Of a stretch of 64,000 nucleotides of DNA, positions 20,812-31,544 are shown piece by piece. Both the position numbers and the translations under genes were made by a program. This DNA is from Pictodentalium vernedei (Eukaryota; Mollusca; Scaphopoda; Dentaliida; Dentaliidae). Each line of letters starts with the position of its first letter. Position 1 is the first letter of the stretch. The notes beneath the pieces are model-generated. The model saw only the letters and a list, made by a program, of their open reading frames with translations. It did not search any database and was not told the DNA's origin. Where the stretch lies: contig CM062288.1 of assembly GCA_031216915.1 (NCBI GenBank), positions 183,112,596 through 183,176,595 of the forward strand, given 5' to 3'.

Positions 20812-22480
20812 AAGGCTTGGTGAAGTCTGCTAATCGAATAAGAAGACCAAAATTTCGAAAAATTCTTTTTCTGTTCACCAAATATAGTGAAATTTAGTAC
20901 CATCGTAAATTTAAATTAATTTCTAGAACACCCGTATTGTGTGAAAGATGGATCCACGTCGATTTTGATCGCTATTGGCACCAAAAGGTCGCGAAAATCT
21001 ATGTGTATTGTGCAATCTGTTGACAGAAATAGCATGAGGCCACCTGGTGGGAAAAATCACACGAATTACCGAAATGAGACCACCAAGCCTCAGAGGTCTT
21101 TAGGAAAATGAATTTAATAACCAAAATAATTGTGATATTGTTCAGGCCGGTAATGCACTGACTATAAAATTAGTATTGGTATGCAGATCAGTTATTAATG
21201 TTCTTATATCTCACGAGTAAACAACAGTCAAGCCTCCCCAAACATCAACAACTACAGGGAGATAGAACTGAAGCATAGCAAACCATGTAAACAAATGAAC
21301 TAGAATCCATGCTCTCCAACTTAACGAAGCCGACTGCATGCAGGGCAAGTCATTTTTGTTTCGGTCATACTTGAACATTCTCATGGCACTCTTGGCAGCT
21401 GTCATTGTTCATGAACACCAGAAATGATCACAGATAATACCAAATGAGTAGGTTTGGTTGTTTCCCTTTTTAGTATATCAATCTCATCCTTATTTTACCA
21501 ATTTGATACAAATCTCATACAAAATAGAACAGAATTGTGGGGGCATGATCACTGCAGACTGTCTTGAACTAAGGTAGCGTCACAGTTATTCGGCTGAATA
21601 TGTCTGTTTTTCAGGAAAGTCACAAAATTCACAACTTCTCATTAACACAACGAGGATATTTGCATTGAAAATACCTCCCCAATTCATAATGCTCATACTG
21701 TTTACACATTCTGAAAGCTCCCAGTGTGGCCTTTCCTGGAGAAAATAAAACTCATTCAAAATCATACTGGAGCTTTCAAATACACTCAGTTGAATGATAT
21801 AGTTAATTGCTCGAAAAATAGGTAAAAATAGACAAACTTTTCTCATTTTGAGGACAAAGTTCCAACATTCGTTGGAATAAAATACATTTTCCATAAAACT
21901 GTGTTATTGGAATTCTCCATCCCCGTGGAGGATGTTACAAGACAATATGAGCATTCTGTCAATGGAAACACATATGGGTTCTCACACTTTTTTTAAAAAT
22001 GATTTCTCAAAGGAAATTTACAGAAAAGTTCTCCCACTTGTCAACTGCAAAATGTCAGCTCACAAACAAGTCTGGGCCAGTCATTCAACACTCTTGTGTG
22101 ACCTTGGTCTCCAACTGAAATGCACCCAACTGTACACATTTTTAGTCAAGACCATCGGTAGGTTATTTTGGGCATATCACCATTAATAAGCAATATATAT
22201 CCAATCGCCTTTAAATATGAAACGAGACCTTAGCCTTGTGGACGCGGACTACGAGCACCCTTACTAAATGTATCGAGGTGGAACATTCTGAACATCTGTT
22301 CAGGTTGTCTTCCAAGTTGGCTTGAGTACTCTCCAGGGACATTGGAGGGGGGGAATTCCGCCTCTAGATTTCCAATTGCACTCACCCTTTCGGTAAAAAT
22401 CAGACTACCACTGCATAATTTCCAACAAGTGGGGAATTCCATTACCCTCCCCACCCCGAAATATTTTCCAACTACAGGTT
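20812..22480. other. Unassigned stretch
   Basis: About 1.7 kb without a supported gene or repeat. Open frames present are short and without recognisable motifs on either strand. It may be ordinary intergenic DNA. Confidence 0.45.
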
Positions 22481-22500
22481 TTAACTCTTTACCATGTTCT

Positions 22501-23745
22501 ATGATGTATGGGGACTTTCGTTCGATGGGATATGGAGAGGTATGTGCAAACTGTCAGGAAATCCTCCGCCTACTTGAGACAATTGTTAAGTTTGAGGGGG
22601 AGATTGCTGAGCTGAAGGGAAAACTTGGTAGGGCGGGGCTGTCTGGAGTTACGCCTGTGAAAGTAGCTTTCCGAGAAGGATGGGTGGTTGTCGGTGGGTC
22701 CAAGAGGAAACATGGGGGTAGAACCTTTGATGTGAATGAGGTAGGTGATGAGGTGGGGGCTGCTAGAAAAATACGTAGGTCAGATGAGGGGGGCCCAGGC
22801 CGGAGCAATGCTGTAAAGCGTTTGGCGTGGACTATCAAAAGTGGTAGGAAAGGGGGGCCAGAGAAGCAGGTAGATAGGGGTGTAAAGTCCAAAGGCAGTG
22901 GGGAGTGCAGCACCAGAAACAGATTTGATGTGCTCGATTCGGAAGAGTTAGAGGAGGAGATGGAGGTACTTGCAACAGATAGTAGGTTGGGGTCTAGGCC
23001 AGGAAAAAGGAGGAGGGATTCGGTAGAAGACCAGGGGAGTAGTCCAGGTAGTTCAGGGCCTGGAAAGAGACGGAGGGACAAGGATAGGAGTAATCCTAGG
23101 TCAAAGATACCGATACCGATATTGATTCCGAGTGGGGCTGTTGGAGAGGAAGAGGACGCTGTAAACAATAGGAGACTAGAGGAGATAAATAGGGCGAGGG
23201 ACAAAAGTAAGTTGGTGGTTGCGGGAAGTAGCATAGTTCGGGGGATCGACAAGGTTGTCTGTGGTCCGGACAGTAAAAATAGAACAGTTCTGTGCTTTCC
23301 AGGGGCTAAAGTGGAGGACCTGAGGGATAGAGTGGACGGTATTGTAGCTGGGTCGGGGCCTGATCCGGTAGTGGTATTACATGTGGGGTCCAATAACATC
23401 AGGGAGAGGAAATCAGTTCGTTTGGTGGACACATACAAGGACCTAATTAGTAAGCTACTTAGCAGGAATGCTCGGATCATCGTTTCAGGGGTGCTCCCCG
23501 TTATGGGTGGTGGGAATGAGAGGAACTCGCGGATTATGGCACTAAACGAGGAGCTGGAAGAGCACTGCAAAAACTTGGGAATACATTTCATTGACCACTG
23601 GGACTCATTCTGGGGACAAGGAGAGTTGTATGGGCGAGACGGATTGCATTTAAGTAGGATGGGTACAGACCTGTTGGGCCAAAAAATTTTACAGGTGGCT
23701 GGGCCTTTTTTGGAGAAAAGGGGGGTAGGGGACCACAGCCGATAA
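22501..23745 (+). CDS. Copy C ORF1: coiled-coil plus SGNH esterase-like protein, N-terminally truncated
   Basis: 414 codons from the first ATG inside the element. The open frame also extends left into the flanking MITE, which is coincidental. Visible are the second Cys pair CANC (the first pair is lost to truncation) and an amphipathic helix (LETIVKFEGEIAELKGKLGR). Next come a long basic low-complexity linker with two GKRRRD clusters (possible nuclear or RNA-binding signals) and an SGNH hydrolase-like domain. The catalytic blocks are GSSIVRG, HVGSNN and DGLHLSR. It stops 42 bases before ORF2 begins. Without a 5' UTR promoter it would need an external one. Confidence 0.85.
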   Translation: MMYGDFRSMGYGEVCANCQEILRLLETIVKFEGEIAELKGKLGRAGLSGVTPVKVAFREGWVVVGGSKRKHGGRTFDVNEVGDEVGAARKIRRSDEGGPGRSNAVKRLAWTIKSGRKGGPEKQVDRGVKSKGSGECSTRNRFDVLDSEELEEEMEVLATDSRLGSRPGKRRRDSVEDQGSSPGSSGPGKRRRDKDRSNPRSKIPIPILIPSGAVGEEEDAVNNRRLEEINRARDKSKLVVAGSSIVRGIDKVVCGPDSKNRTVLCFPGAKVEDLRDRVDGIVAGSGPDPVVVLHVGSNNIRERKSVRLVDTYKDLISKLLSRNARIIVSGVLPVMGGGNERNSRIMALNEELEEHCKNLGIHFIDHWDSFWGQGELYGRDGLHLSRMGTDLLGQKILQVAGPFLEKRGVGDHSR

Positions 23746-23789
23746 CCCAGAGGAGCACAAATGCTGGGAACATAGGAAGAACAACAAAC

Positions 23790-26700
23790 ATGCACAACAC
23801 AGGGACACACCAGGGTTATAATAATGTGCCAGTGATGACAAAGAAACAAAGATTCATTAAGTTTGGATACTGCAACATCCAGGGTCTGCACAAGAAAGTA
23901 AGCGAAATATCAACACTGATGGACGAAGGAGACTTCGATATAATGGGTCTAAGTGAGACGTGGATACGACGGGATGAGCGGGTTGATCAGATGAAGGGTT
24001 GCGTGTGGATAGGAGCTGGGCGAACTGAGGGTCAGAAACGGGGTGGGGGTGTTGGCATCTACGCTAAAGAGGAATTACAGCCCTCATTGATTACAGATCT
24101 CACAGAAGCAAGGACTCAGATTCCAGTATCCAACGAAATAGTCTGGGCAAAAATCAAGTTAGGAAGCAGGAGTGTTGCCGTTGGTGTTGTATACTTAGCA
24201 GTGGAGGGAAGTAAGCCCGAGTGGAATGATTCAATATATACAACTCTTAGATCGAATATCACAGAACTTGAAAGCAGAGGGTTCAGTATTGTCCTAATGG
24301 GGGACTTCAATGGGCACATCGGGGATAAGGAGGAGGGCATACAGGGAGGTGATAGGAAAATTAACACGAATGGGAGGAAGATGTTGGACCTATCAAAAGA
24401 GCTTGGTTTAAAGATCTTGAACAGGGATGCGAAATGTAAGGGTAAATGGACCTGGGAGAGGAACGATAAGAAAACAATAATTGATTATATACTCACTGAC
24501 ATTAGCGTATGGAGGGAGGTTATAGATGTAGAAATAGATGACGAGGGAAAAAATGACTTAGGTAGTGATCACAACCTGATAACAGTTAAGATTATGGGCA
24601 AAAAGACGAATAGAGACAGAAATACCTTCAAGGAAGTTTGGGGACTAAAACAAGGAGCCGACTGGAAGCAGTTTCGGGAAAAACTAAAACCAAGTCTTGA
24701 ATGTATACCTAGGGATGCAAATGTCCAGAGTATTTCAGATGGCATAGTAAATAGCCTAACAGAGGCAGGGAAGGATTGTATAGGAAGGGTGAGGGTCCCA
24801 ACGAGAGAGCTTGGATACAGGGTTAACGAGGGACTGAAAAAGGCTATAAAAGAAAGGAAGGTAAAATGCGCTGCTTACAGAAGAAGTAGGAAGCTTAAAG
24901 GGGTGGATAACAATGACACGAGACTAATGAAAGGAGAATATGAACTGGCACGGAAAAAGGTGAATGAGATAAAGAATAATAATAGGAAGGAGCGCAATTG
25001 CAGTCTTGCCAGAACAATAAAGAAAACGGGGGGTTCGAGCTCAAACGTATTTTGGAACTGGGTAAATAAACGGGGGAAAAGTAGTGTGCAGAGTATCAAA
25101 GTGGATGGGGAAAGTACAGAAGATAAAGGCCGTATCGCTTCAGAGTTAGTCAAGCACTGGGAAAAGATAAACGATAGGCGATGGGGCAGTGGGTCCCCAC
25201 CAAAAAGAAATACACTGGTGGAGGAGAACCTATCCAATCGCGTATGTAGCGAAATAACGGCAGAAGAAGTGCGGAACGTGGTCTCGAAATTAAAAAATGG
25301 TAAAGCGGGAGGGACTGATGAAATTCCGAACGAATTCCTCAAAAATGGAGGGGAGGCACTTATTGAAGTCCTGACAAACCTTTTCAACCTGGCTCTGCGA
25401 AAGCAAGAGGTCCCCAGAGAGTGGAGGGAAAGTAAGGTGTCGTTCATACACAAAAAGGGGGATAAGGAAGTTCTAGATAACTATAGGGGGATATCAGTTA
25501 GTAGTAACATCGGAAAAGTATTCTGTAAGGTCATATACAGTAGACTAGAGGAAGTTATTGAAGAGAAAGGTTTTCTAGGAGAAATTCAAAATGGTTTCAG
25601 GAAAGGACGAAGAGTCACTGATCACCTATTTACACTCACCCAACTGATAGAATCAACAAAGGCTGAAAAGAAAAAGATGTTTCTGGCATTTCTAGATGTG
25701 AAAAAAGCGTACGACCGAGTGTGGAGGGAAGGTATGTGGCGAAAGCTCGAGGGCATCGGACTGGGGGGTGACTTTGTGGGAATCATGAAAGCACTGTATA
25801 CAGATGTGCAAAGCCAACTCAGTCTAGGGAGTATCACTACAAAACGAGTCCCTATGGATATAGGCCTCAAGCAGGGGTGTATCTTTTCACCGATTTTGTT
25901 TGCATTGTATGTTAAAGATTTAGGGGACGAACTAATTCAGAGTGCGGAGGGGGTAAATGTTGGAGACATAAAGATACCAGGCTTATTCTTTGCGGACGAC
26001 ATGGTGTTAATGTCTAGAACTGAACAGGGGCTAGAGAAATTGCTGGAAATTGTTGGTAGTTATGGGAACACTTGGCGGCTCGAACTAAATGAAAATAAAA
26101 GCAAGGTAATACCCGTTGGACGTAAGGTAGATATGACGAAGAGATGGAGAGTGGGGGAGTTCTCAATCCCCGAAGGGGAAAGCAAACAAATCACTGTAGG
26201 AGAAAAGGGAGAGTATGAGTATCTAGGGGTAAGCATAAATATAACGGGAAGAGGGGTGTACAGAAATTACTCAGCCAAACTGATTCTGAAAGGGAAAAGA
26301 ATCCTGAACCAACTAAAACTTTTAGGGAAAAATAGTTTCAACAAGGTCTTTGTGGGGAAAACACTATGGGAGAGGGTGGGTTTACCAAGTATAACGTATG
26401 GCACGGACGTGATTCCATTAAACCAAACCGTTATTAAGAAGTTGGAAAGTACTCAGAATGATGCCGGCAGATGGATAACAGGGTCAAGTAATGCTGCAGC
26501 TTTGGAAGCAGTAAGGGGGGAGCTTGGGTGGATGAAAATCAAGGACAGGGTAGATTTGGGAAAACTGTGTTACTTTAACTACTTGAGAAACCTGCCTGAC
26601 AACCGGTGGTGCAAATTGATGCTCGATACCATTTGGAATTCTAATATAGAAACGGGGTGGTCAAAACATGTGAGGGAACTAATGGACAATTACTCTATAG

Positions 26701-27224
26701 AGGTCACAAACATAGAAGTAGGAATGAAAGAAGGCAAAAGGTTTGTCAAAGAGAGAGTCATGGAAGATTGCAATCGAAACTGGCGAGCAGGGGTTAGCGT
26801 GAAAAGATCACTGCAGGGGTTACAATATAAAGAAAAGCCAGCTTTTGAGAAGTACCTAGATGGCACCTTTGGAGGGTCACTGCTGTTCAAACTGAGATCA
26901 AGATCACTGGAGCTTCGGGGAAAAATTGGGAGAGATGGGGAAAAGGGATGCCAAATGTGCCACTCTGGAGTAGTGGAGACCCTGGAACATTTTCTCTTGG
27001 AATGCCCACAGTATATACCTCATAGAATAAAATTTACTGGAAGAATAATGCAGAAGTGGGGTGAAGAAACAAAGGATAGATGGCTGAAGGCGGACACGAG
27101 GGAGAGGGTAGGAATGCTTATTGAAGAAATTGAAAAAGAGGAAGTGAGGGACACTATTAAGCAGTTTATATCTGAATGCTGGGAGGAGAGGAGGGGAAGA
27201 GGGGGTGGGGTGCAGGGGGAATGA
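23790..27224 (+). CDS. Copy C ORF2: intact endonuclease-reverse transcriptase
   Basis: 1144 residues from ATG to TGA without interruption. AP endonuclease lies at about residues 10-265: NIQGLH, GLSETW, LMGDFNGHIGD, SDHNLI. Reverse transcriptase lies at about 480-800. Motif A is FLDVKKAYDRV with Asp near 636, the motif B region is GLKQGCIFSP, and the catalytic FADD is at about 734-737. The C-terminal finger starts at Cys 1054 (CQMC, then LEHFLLECP). All catalytic acidic residues I can check are present. The protein should nick DNA and prime cDNA synthesis on the nick. No RNase H or other extra domain is seen. Clade left open. Confidence 0.93.
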   Translation: MHNTGTHQGYNNVPVMTKKQRFIKFGYCNIQGLHKKVSEISTLMDEGDFDIMGLSETWIRRDERVDQMKGCVWIGAGRTEGQKRGGGVGIYAKEELQPSLITDLTEARTQIPVSNEIVWAKIKLGSRSVAVGVVYLAVEGSKPEWNDSIYTTLRSNITELESRGFSIVLMGDFNGHIGDKEEGIQGGDRKINTNGRKMLDLSKELGLKILNRDAKCKGKWTWERNDKKTIIDYILTDISVWREVIDVEIDDEGKNDLGSDHNLITVKIMGKKTNRDRNTFKEVWGLKQGADWKQFREKLKPSLECIPRDANVQSISDGIVNSLTEAGKDCIGRVRVPTRELGYRVNEGLKKAIKERKVKCAAYRRSRKLKGVDNNDTRLMKGEYELARKKVNEIKNNNRKERNCSLARTIKKTGGSSSNVFWNWVNKRGKSSVQSIKVDGESTEDKGRIASELVKHWEKINDRRWGSGSPPKRNTLVEENLSNRVCSEITAEEVRNVVSKLKNGKAGGTDEIPNEFLKNGGEALIEVLTNLFNLALRKQEVPREWRESKVSFIHKKGDKEVLDNYRGISVSSNIGKVFCKVIYSRLEEVIEEKGFLGEIQNGFRKGRRVTDHLFTLTQLIESTKAEKKKMFLAFLDVKKAYDRVWREGMWRKLEGIGLGGDFVGIMKALYTDVQSQLSLGSITTKRVPMDIGLKQGCIFSPILFALYVKDLGDELIQSAEGVNVGDIKIPGLFFADDMVLMSRTEQGLEKLLEIVGSYGNTWRLELNENKSKVIPVGRKVDMTKRWRVGEFSIPEGESKQITVGEKGEYEYLGVSINITGRGVYRNYSAKLILKGKRILNQLKLLGKNSFNKVFVGKTLWERVGLPSITYGTDVIPLNQTVIKKLESTQNDAGRWITGSSNAAALEAVRGELGWMKIKDRVDLGKLCYFNYLRNLPDNRWCKLMLDTIWNSNIETGWSKHVRELMDNYSIEVTNIEVGMKEGKRFVKERVMEDCNRNWRAGVSVKRSLQGLQYKEKPAFEKYLDGTFGGSLLFKLRSRSLELRGKIGRDGEKGCQMCHSGVVETLEHFLLECPQYIPHRIKFTGRIMQKWGEETKDRWLKADTRERVGMLIEEIEKEEVRDTIKQFISECWEERRGRGGGVQGE

Positions 27225-27281
27225 TGGCCTTCTCTTATGAGGACCGCGACAAATCAGCGGCTGGCCAAAGAGTTATTATTA
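27225..27281 (+). other. Copy C 3' UTR and (TTA)n tail
   Basis: Contains the same CCGC/GCGG mini-hairpin and CTGGCCAAAG as copies A and B, then four TTA/ATT units. Confidence 0.6.
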
Positions 27282-27454
27282 TTACCAAACACAAACAATA
27301 TCGATATCAAATTTTGTCATTTCAATTATTTTTTCAAGTTTTCAAATACTTTCAACAAAACCATATCATGTATACTACTCATTGAAACGAGCTCGATGAG
27401 TTCGTAACGTCGTTTCAGTAAGGAGACACATGATATGGTTTTGATGAATTTTTT

Positions 27455-27696
27455 TTAACCATTTGAAAGCGAGAGGCCTTTTTTCCGGTCCAGGGATATG
27501 ATACGTCATAATTTCATTAAGTAGGATGGCTGCCAAGTAAATGTGTGAAGGGAACCGATCAATATTTTCAACATGCAGCCCCCAAGGCTGCACGTTGAAA
27601 ACATTAATTGGTCTACCCCCAAATAATGAGTATGGACTTGTCCATTTGCTGTCACTGAACTATCATGGGAGATACCACCAGTGTTGAAAGGGTTAA
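27455..27696. mobile_element. PB-3 MITE, copy 1, inserted in PB-2
   Basis: TTAA at both ends (27455-27458, 27693-27696), with inner ends CCATTTGAAAGC and GTTGAAAGGG. Internal landmarks: GGATATGATACGTCATAA, AGTAGGATGGCTGCCAAGTA and a palindrome around GCAGCCCCCAAGGCTGC. The same family is at 30017-30219 and, in expanded form, at 48412-49220. Confidence 0.8.
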
Positions 27697-27750
27697 CTGA
27701 GTGTGCAAATTCTACGTAAGGATACGATCGATTCGTTAGGTGAAGAGTAA

Positions 27751-28705
27751 GGATTTAGACTTCCATTTATACACCCTCTTGACCATACATTACACAACCT
27801 AGGTTTTTTTGGTGGTCACAAATACCAACTATAAAACAATATTTGGTGAGGAGGGGTCAACTAATTTTCAGTCGATATTTAGAATAATTTCACTACTGTT
27901 CAGTCTAAACATTCCACTAGCGCTTTGTCTGAAATTTCCAATTTTACCCAAAATAGGGCTTCCAATTTCCAACTTTAAGAAATTTGACGAATGATATGGG
28001 AAGTGTATGATTTGTAAATTTGACCAATGATGGGGAGTGATAACCCCCCCTCCCCCCCCCCCCCCCGTCCCCCTCAATTTGTGACAACGTCCCTGGTACC
28101 CTCTCTCCCCATCTTGCCTTTCTAACCTTTCAGCACTTCTGTCTCCCTTGTAGATATTATTAAGCAAGGAGAGATGTAAACGCGGACTGAACAACGGTTC
28201 TGAATTTGATAAAACAAATACGGAAAGCCGTTACACGTCCGCTATTCGCGCAGGGTGCCAATTAAATCACCCCAAGCTAATTCAAAGCAGTCTATTCATC
28301 AATCTATTTATATTACTGCATATTTCCACTCTTGGAAAGCAGGCCATTATTTACTTCAATTAAACAGTGTCTTCGTACTTGGACGTTGATAAACATGAAC
28401 ATTTCTTCCGCACTCCCAGCTGTTTGACGCAGCAAATATGTCAAATCAACTTGCGCTCGATGAAACGAAATTTCAGCGATTTTATTCTAAATGATGAGAA
28501 AGTAAAATTGTTGTTGAAACGTATACTTTTAGTTACTCCGTGGAAAATTCCAATCTTCACAGTTGAAACACTCTAAATCGAAAAACAGCCATCTATCGTA
28601 CCATCTCCGTTAACACTGAACTTTCAAGAAGCCCCTCTCGACCACGTTGGTATCGATCAGGTAGTGTGATCGACTATTCCTATCTTTGGTGCTGCTATTT
28701 TGTTT
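27751..28705. other. Unassigned stretch with a poly-C run
   Basis: No gene supported. An impure C tract lies at about 28045-28075. Otherwise AT-rich with no repeat I can match elsewhere in the window. Confidence 0.45.
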
Positions 28706-28957
28706 TTAACCCTTTTCCCAACGAAGACGATATCAAAATTTATTATTTTCAAGATCATTTTTTTTTAAATTTTAAAACAAGTTTCAACAAAAACATATCA
28801 TGTGACCCCCTCATTGGAACGAGATCGATGAGCTCGTTCCAAAGAGGGGTCACATGATATGGTTTTGTTGATTTGTTTTGAAAAATAGTATTTTTTCACC
28901 TGCTAAATTTGCATATTACGCGGGCGGATAGGGCCGATTCGTTGGGTAAAGGGTTAA
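28706..28957. mobile_element. PB-2 MITE, copy 2
   Basis: TTAA ends with CCCTTTTCCCAACGAAGACG on the left and GATTCGTTGGGTAAAGGG on the right. Left arm GATATCAAAATTTATTATTT; right arm GCATATTACGCGGGCGGAT. The centre is a palindrome (CATCATGTGACCCC-type arms around GGAACGAG and CTCGTTCC). No coding capacity. Confidence 0.88.
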
Positions 28958-29421
28958 CCACTTCTGGCTGCTCGAATGCCTATTCCAATGAATTCTAACC
29001 TTACATCCACCATACCTTTAGCCGGATATTTGGGATTCTGCAGTGAACGATGGGTAGGGTTCCCAAAGGGGGTAATACCTTTCTACCTGTGGGTGCTTGC
29101 AAAATGTCTAAAAGGAGGGGATGGGTACGTTAAGATTATTTCATTTAATACTGTCGTCGAGTAACTATTTGCGACAATCTCGACCTTGCAGATGATGAGA
29201 GAAGTCCATGAGGACACAAGAACTCCCATTATCACCAGAGATGCCATGAGATGTAACGTTACACTTGCATATATTGCGCCAAGATGTTTTTTGCGGCAGA
29301 CTACATAAAAAGACATGAGGACCGTAGATGCCCCATAAGGTTCATCGACTCAACCAGAAGTACTAAGAGACTGTTATATGTGGTCAGTCGTAACGGGAAT
29401 GAGAACCACATTCAGAGATAT
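28958..29421. other. Unassigned stretch
   Basis: No supported gene, RNA or repeat. Confidence 0.4.
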
Positions 29422-29847
29422 ATCAAGTCCAGGCGAGTAGCCGGGATTCTATAATAGGGAGGGCCCTAGCTTCTTTTTTTTTGAGGGGGGGGGGGGGTGG
29501 GGGGGGCGAAAATGATATTTGGAAAGTCGTTGGTGCGGAGGCTTCCACTAGTCCTCACTAGGACCCTCCGGTCTCTACCCTTCTTCCGACTTCCCTTCAG
29601 GGGGTAAAGGCCGGAGAGTCCTATTTTCTACTAGGCCCCCACCCCGAGGAAATCATGCATAACCTTGTGCTCCAAAAGCGAATCTGAAGCATTTGTAGCC
29701 TAGTAGGCTTATATTATAGATCATTTAGGGCTCTATGTTATGCCAAAGTTGCATTGGGACAATGATTTGGGAGGCAGCTAAAATTTCGATCGCCCCAGAC
29801 CCCCTCCTTACCCCACCCCACCCCGTGGCTACGTCACTGATCAAGTC
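29422..29847. mobile_element. hAT-like MITE with 8-bp target duplication
   Basis: Perfect 8-bp duplication ATCAAGTC (29422-29429, 29840-29847). Ends CAGGCGAGTAGCC and GGCTACGTCACTG are inverted matches with the CAG-start typical of hAT elements. The interior contains a G run near 29486 and no coding frame. Related to the element at 52861-53756 through both ends and the inner GGGCTCTAT and GTTGCATTGGG segments. Confidence 0.85.
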
Positions 29848-29894
29848 AGTCAACGAAGCATATCAAATCACTCAACGAAGACCGGCTTTTAACC

Positions 29895-29935
29895 CTTTGG
29901 CTGTCAAAAGTGTCATTAAACCCCAATAAATGAAT
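29895..29935 (+). repeat. Scrap of SINE 3' end
   Basis: TCATTAAACCCCAATAAATG matches the tail-proximal end of the SINE family here. Head and body are absent. Confidence 0.5.
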
Positions 29936-30016
29936 AATTCCTTGACTAAAACTTTGCTTGTGCTTAGGTTTATTTTTTCATATAGACGAGTCAGTGTTCG
30001 GGGGAAATCTCCATTT

Positions 30017-30219
30017 TTAACCCTTTGAACCCTAGCAGCCGTTTTCCGGCCAGGAACATGATACGTCATAACGTCATTAAATAGGATGGCTGTTCAGTAA
30101 ATGTGTCGGGGCTGCACGTTGAAAATATTGATTGGTCTACCCCAAATAATGAATATGGACTCTTCAAATTGTTGCCATTGAACTGGCATGGAAGATACCA
30201 CTATTGTTCGAAGGGTTAA
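30017..30219. mobile_element. PB-3 MITE, copy 2
   Basis: TTAA ends with CCCTTTGAACCC inside the left one and GTTCGAAGGG inside the right one. Contains AAATAGGATGGCTGTTCAGT and GGCTGCACGTTGAAAATATT. Cleaner ends than copy 1. Confidence 0.85.
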
Positions 30220-30613
30220 TGATCGTGATTAACAGAGAACTTCTACTTATGTAACAGACAAGGACCGGATGCTGTCATTCAAACAGCACGGGAATGCCTG
30301 AACTCCCTTTTAAGGGAGATATGTTGTACAGTAAACAGGGCCACTGACAATTTGGGGAGCCGGGGATTCTGGAGGACCAGGGCTTGTCCAGGTCGACCAA
30401 CGAAAGTTGTCCATTGATTTGGAATGCAAGCCGTCAGTCATTTAGGATACGAAACTCGAGGGCATCGTGGACACGCTCGACTTGTTATCTCTTTTGTCAC
30501 TGTAACAAATTACTGTTAATAATATAAATACGGCAAATGCGTTGGTAATCCAGTTGCTGGTACTTGTAACGTAAAATATTACGGCAACCGCTATTTGCTC
30601 GAACTGGATACTG
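30220..30613. other. Unassigned stretch
   Basis: No supported feature. Confidence 0.4.
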
Positions 30614-30686
30614 ATACAGTACAGTCGCTGTGAACTGGTCTCTTTCCACGGATGGGCAATATTTCCACGGACACAATAATATTAGA

Positions 30687-30999
30687 TTATTGTTGTTCAA
30701 GGTCACATATTGCTGCACAATGGCTAATCATGACCATGACAGTTTCACGGATGGAGTAAGCCGAAGTACCCGGAGAGAACTACCAAGCAAAGGCGAGCAA
30801 CTGTCATCTCATAAACATATCAACTCCACACAAGCAGGGTTAGCATTGGTTGAAGACAGGTGTACCATCGACTTGCAGTACGCCTTAGTACACAACGCCA
30901 CCGTGCCCCCACCTGGGCAATGGGGGTGAAGTGTCTTGCTCAAGGACAAAACGCGGTTGCCGCAGGTGAGATTCGAACCGAGGACCTCTCGGCTTGCTG
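30687..30999 (-). mobile_element. SINE with tRNA-like head, minus strand, inside mariner-like MITE
   Basis: Reads right to left. A B-box-like GGTTCGAATCTC (reverse complement of 30971-30982) lies near the right end, and the shared SINE body follows. The left tail is weak. The target duplication is CAATAATATTAGA (30674-30686) against CAATAATACTATTAGA (31000-31015), with three extra bases on the right. Confidence 0.82.
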
Positions 31000-31130
31000 C
31001 AATAATACTATTAGATGCCGAACACTAATTATGGTAATAATCATCAAAAATGTTAAATAATGAAGCACCGGGTACAACCCGGTGCTTCATTAATTAACAT
31101 TTTGCTGATAATGATTTTTATTACCTGGTA

Positions 31131-31495
31131 GGTTCTCGTCAGATCACCGAAGTTAAGCAACGTCGAGCGCGGTTAGTAGTTGGATGGGTGACCATTTCAG
31201 CGACTGATTCGTGCTCTCGCGTTGTGTCCTTGGGCAAGGCACTTAACCCCGATTGCCTACATGGGAGCATGATGACGCTGTGTACTAAGGCGTACTGCAC
31301 GTCGATGGTGCGCATGTCTCCAACCAATCTAACCCTGACTGTACCGAGGTGCAGAGTTCAGAGTTACGATGTTGGAGAGCTGACAGCTGCTCGTCGTTGC
31401 TCGGTGGTTCTCTCCGGGTACTCCGGCTTCCTCCACCCGTAAAACTGTCACCGACATGATATGACCCTGGCTGTTAATGTGTCGTTAAACCACAA

Positions 31496-31542
<47 letters not shown>

Positions 31543-31544
31543 AT
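31131..31544 (+). mobile_element. SINE with 5S rRNA-derived head, inside mariner-like MITE
   Basis: A perfect 11-bp target duplication ATTACCTGGTA flanks it (31120-31130, 31545-31555). The head is clearly 5S-like: GTCAGATCACCGAAGTTAAG, CAACGTCGAGC and GTTGGATGGGTGACC correspond to the internal promoter part of 5S rRNA. The shared body follows (TTGTGTCCTTGGGCAAGGCA, CTGCACGTCGATGG), then a (AATA)n tail of about 50 bases. Confidence 0.93.

Larger units (their letters stand above)
22494..27281 (+). mobile_element. Esterase-type LINE copy C, 5'-truncated, ORF2 intact
   Basis: The 5' junction is at 22494, inside the ORF1 zinc-finger region. The 3' end is a (TTA)n tail at 27270-27281. The flanks read TTACC at 22489-22493 and again at 27282-27286, a short target duplication partly ambiguous with the TTA tail. 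It lacks the 5' UTR and about the first 40-65 codons of ORF1 relative to copy B. It is almost identical to copy A. ORF2 has no lesion. Confidence 0.88.
22481..27750. mobile_element. PB-2 MITE split by LINE copy C and a PB-3 MITE
   Basis: The left end TTAACTCTTTACC (22481-22493) is followed at once by LINE copy C. The rest of the MITE resumes at 27282 (TTACCAAACACAAACAATAT, matching the PB-2 left arm) and runs through the palindromic core to 27454. A PB-3 MITE interrupts it there. The right arm reappears at about 27697-27750 (GATTCGTTAGGTGAAGAGTA), with the terminal TTAA decayed. Removing both insertions restores a PB-2 of the size of the other copies. Confidence 0.75.

Noticed and set aside
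22554..23891. 445-codon minus-strand frame opposite LINE copy C ORF1
   Set aside because: Shadow of the sense gene with biased codon composition; no motif, and the sense strand carries clear SGNH blocks.
31131..31200. 5S rRNA gene
   Set aside because: Only the internal promoter part of 5S is present, fused to SINE body and flanked by target duplications.
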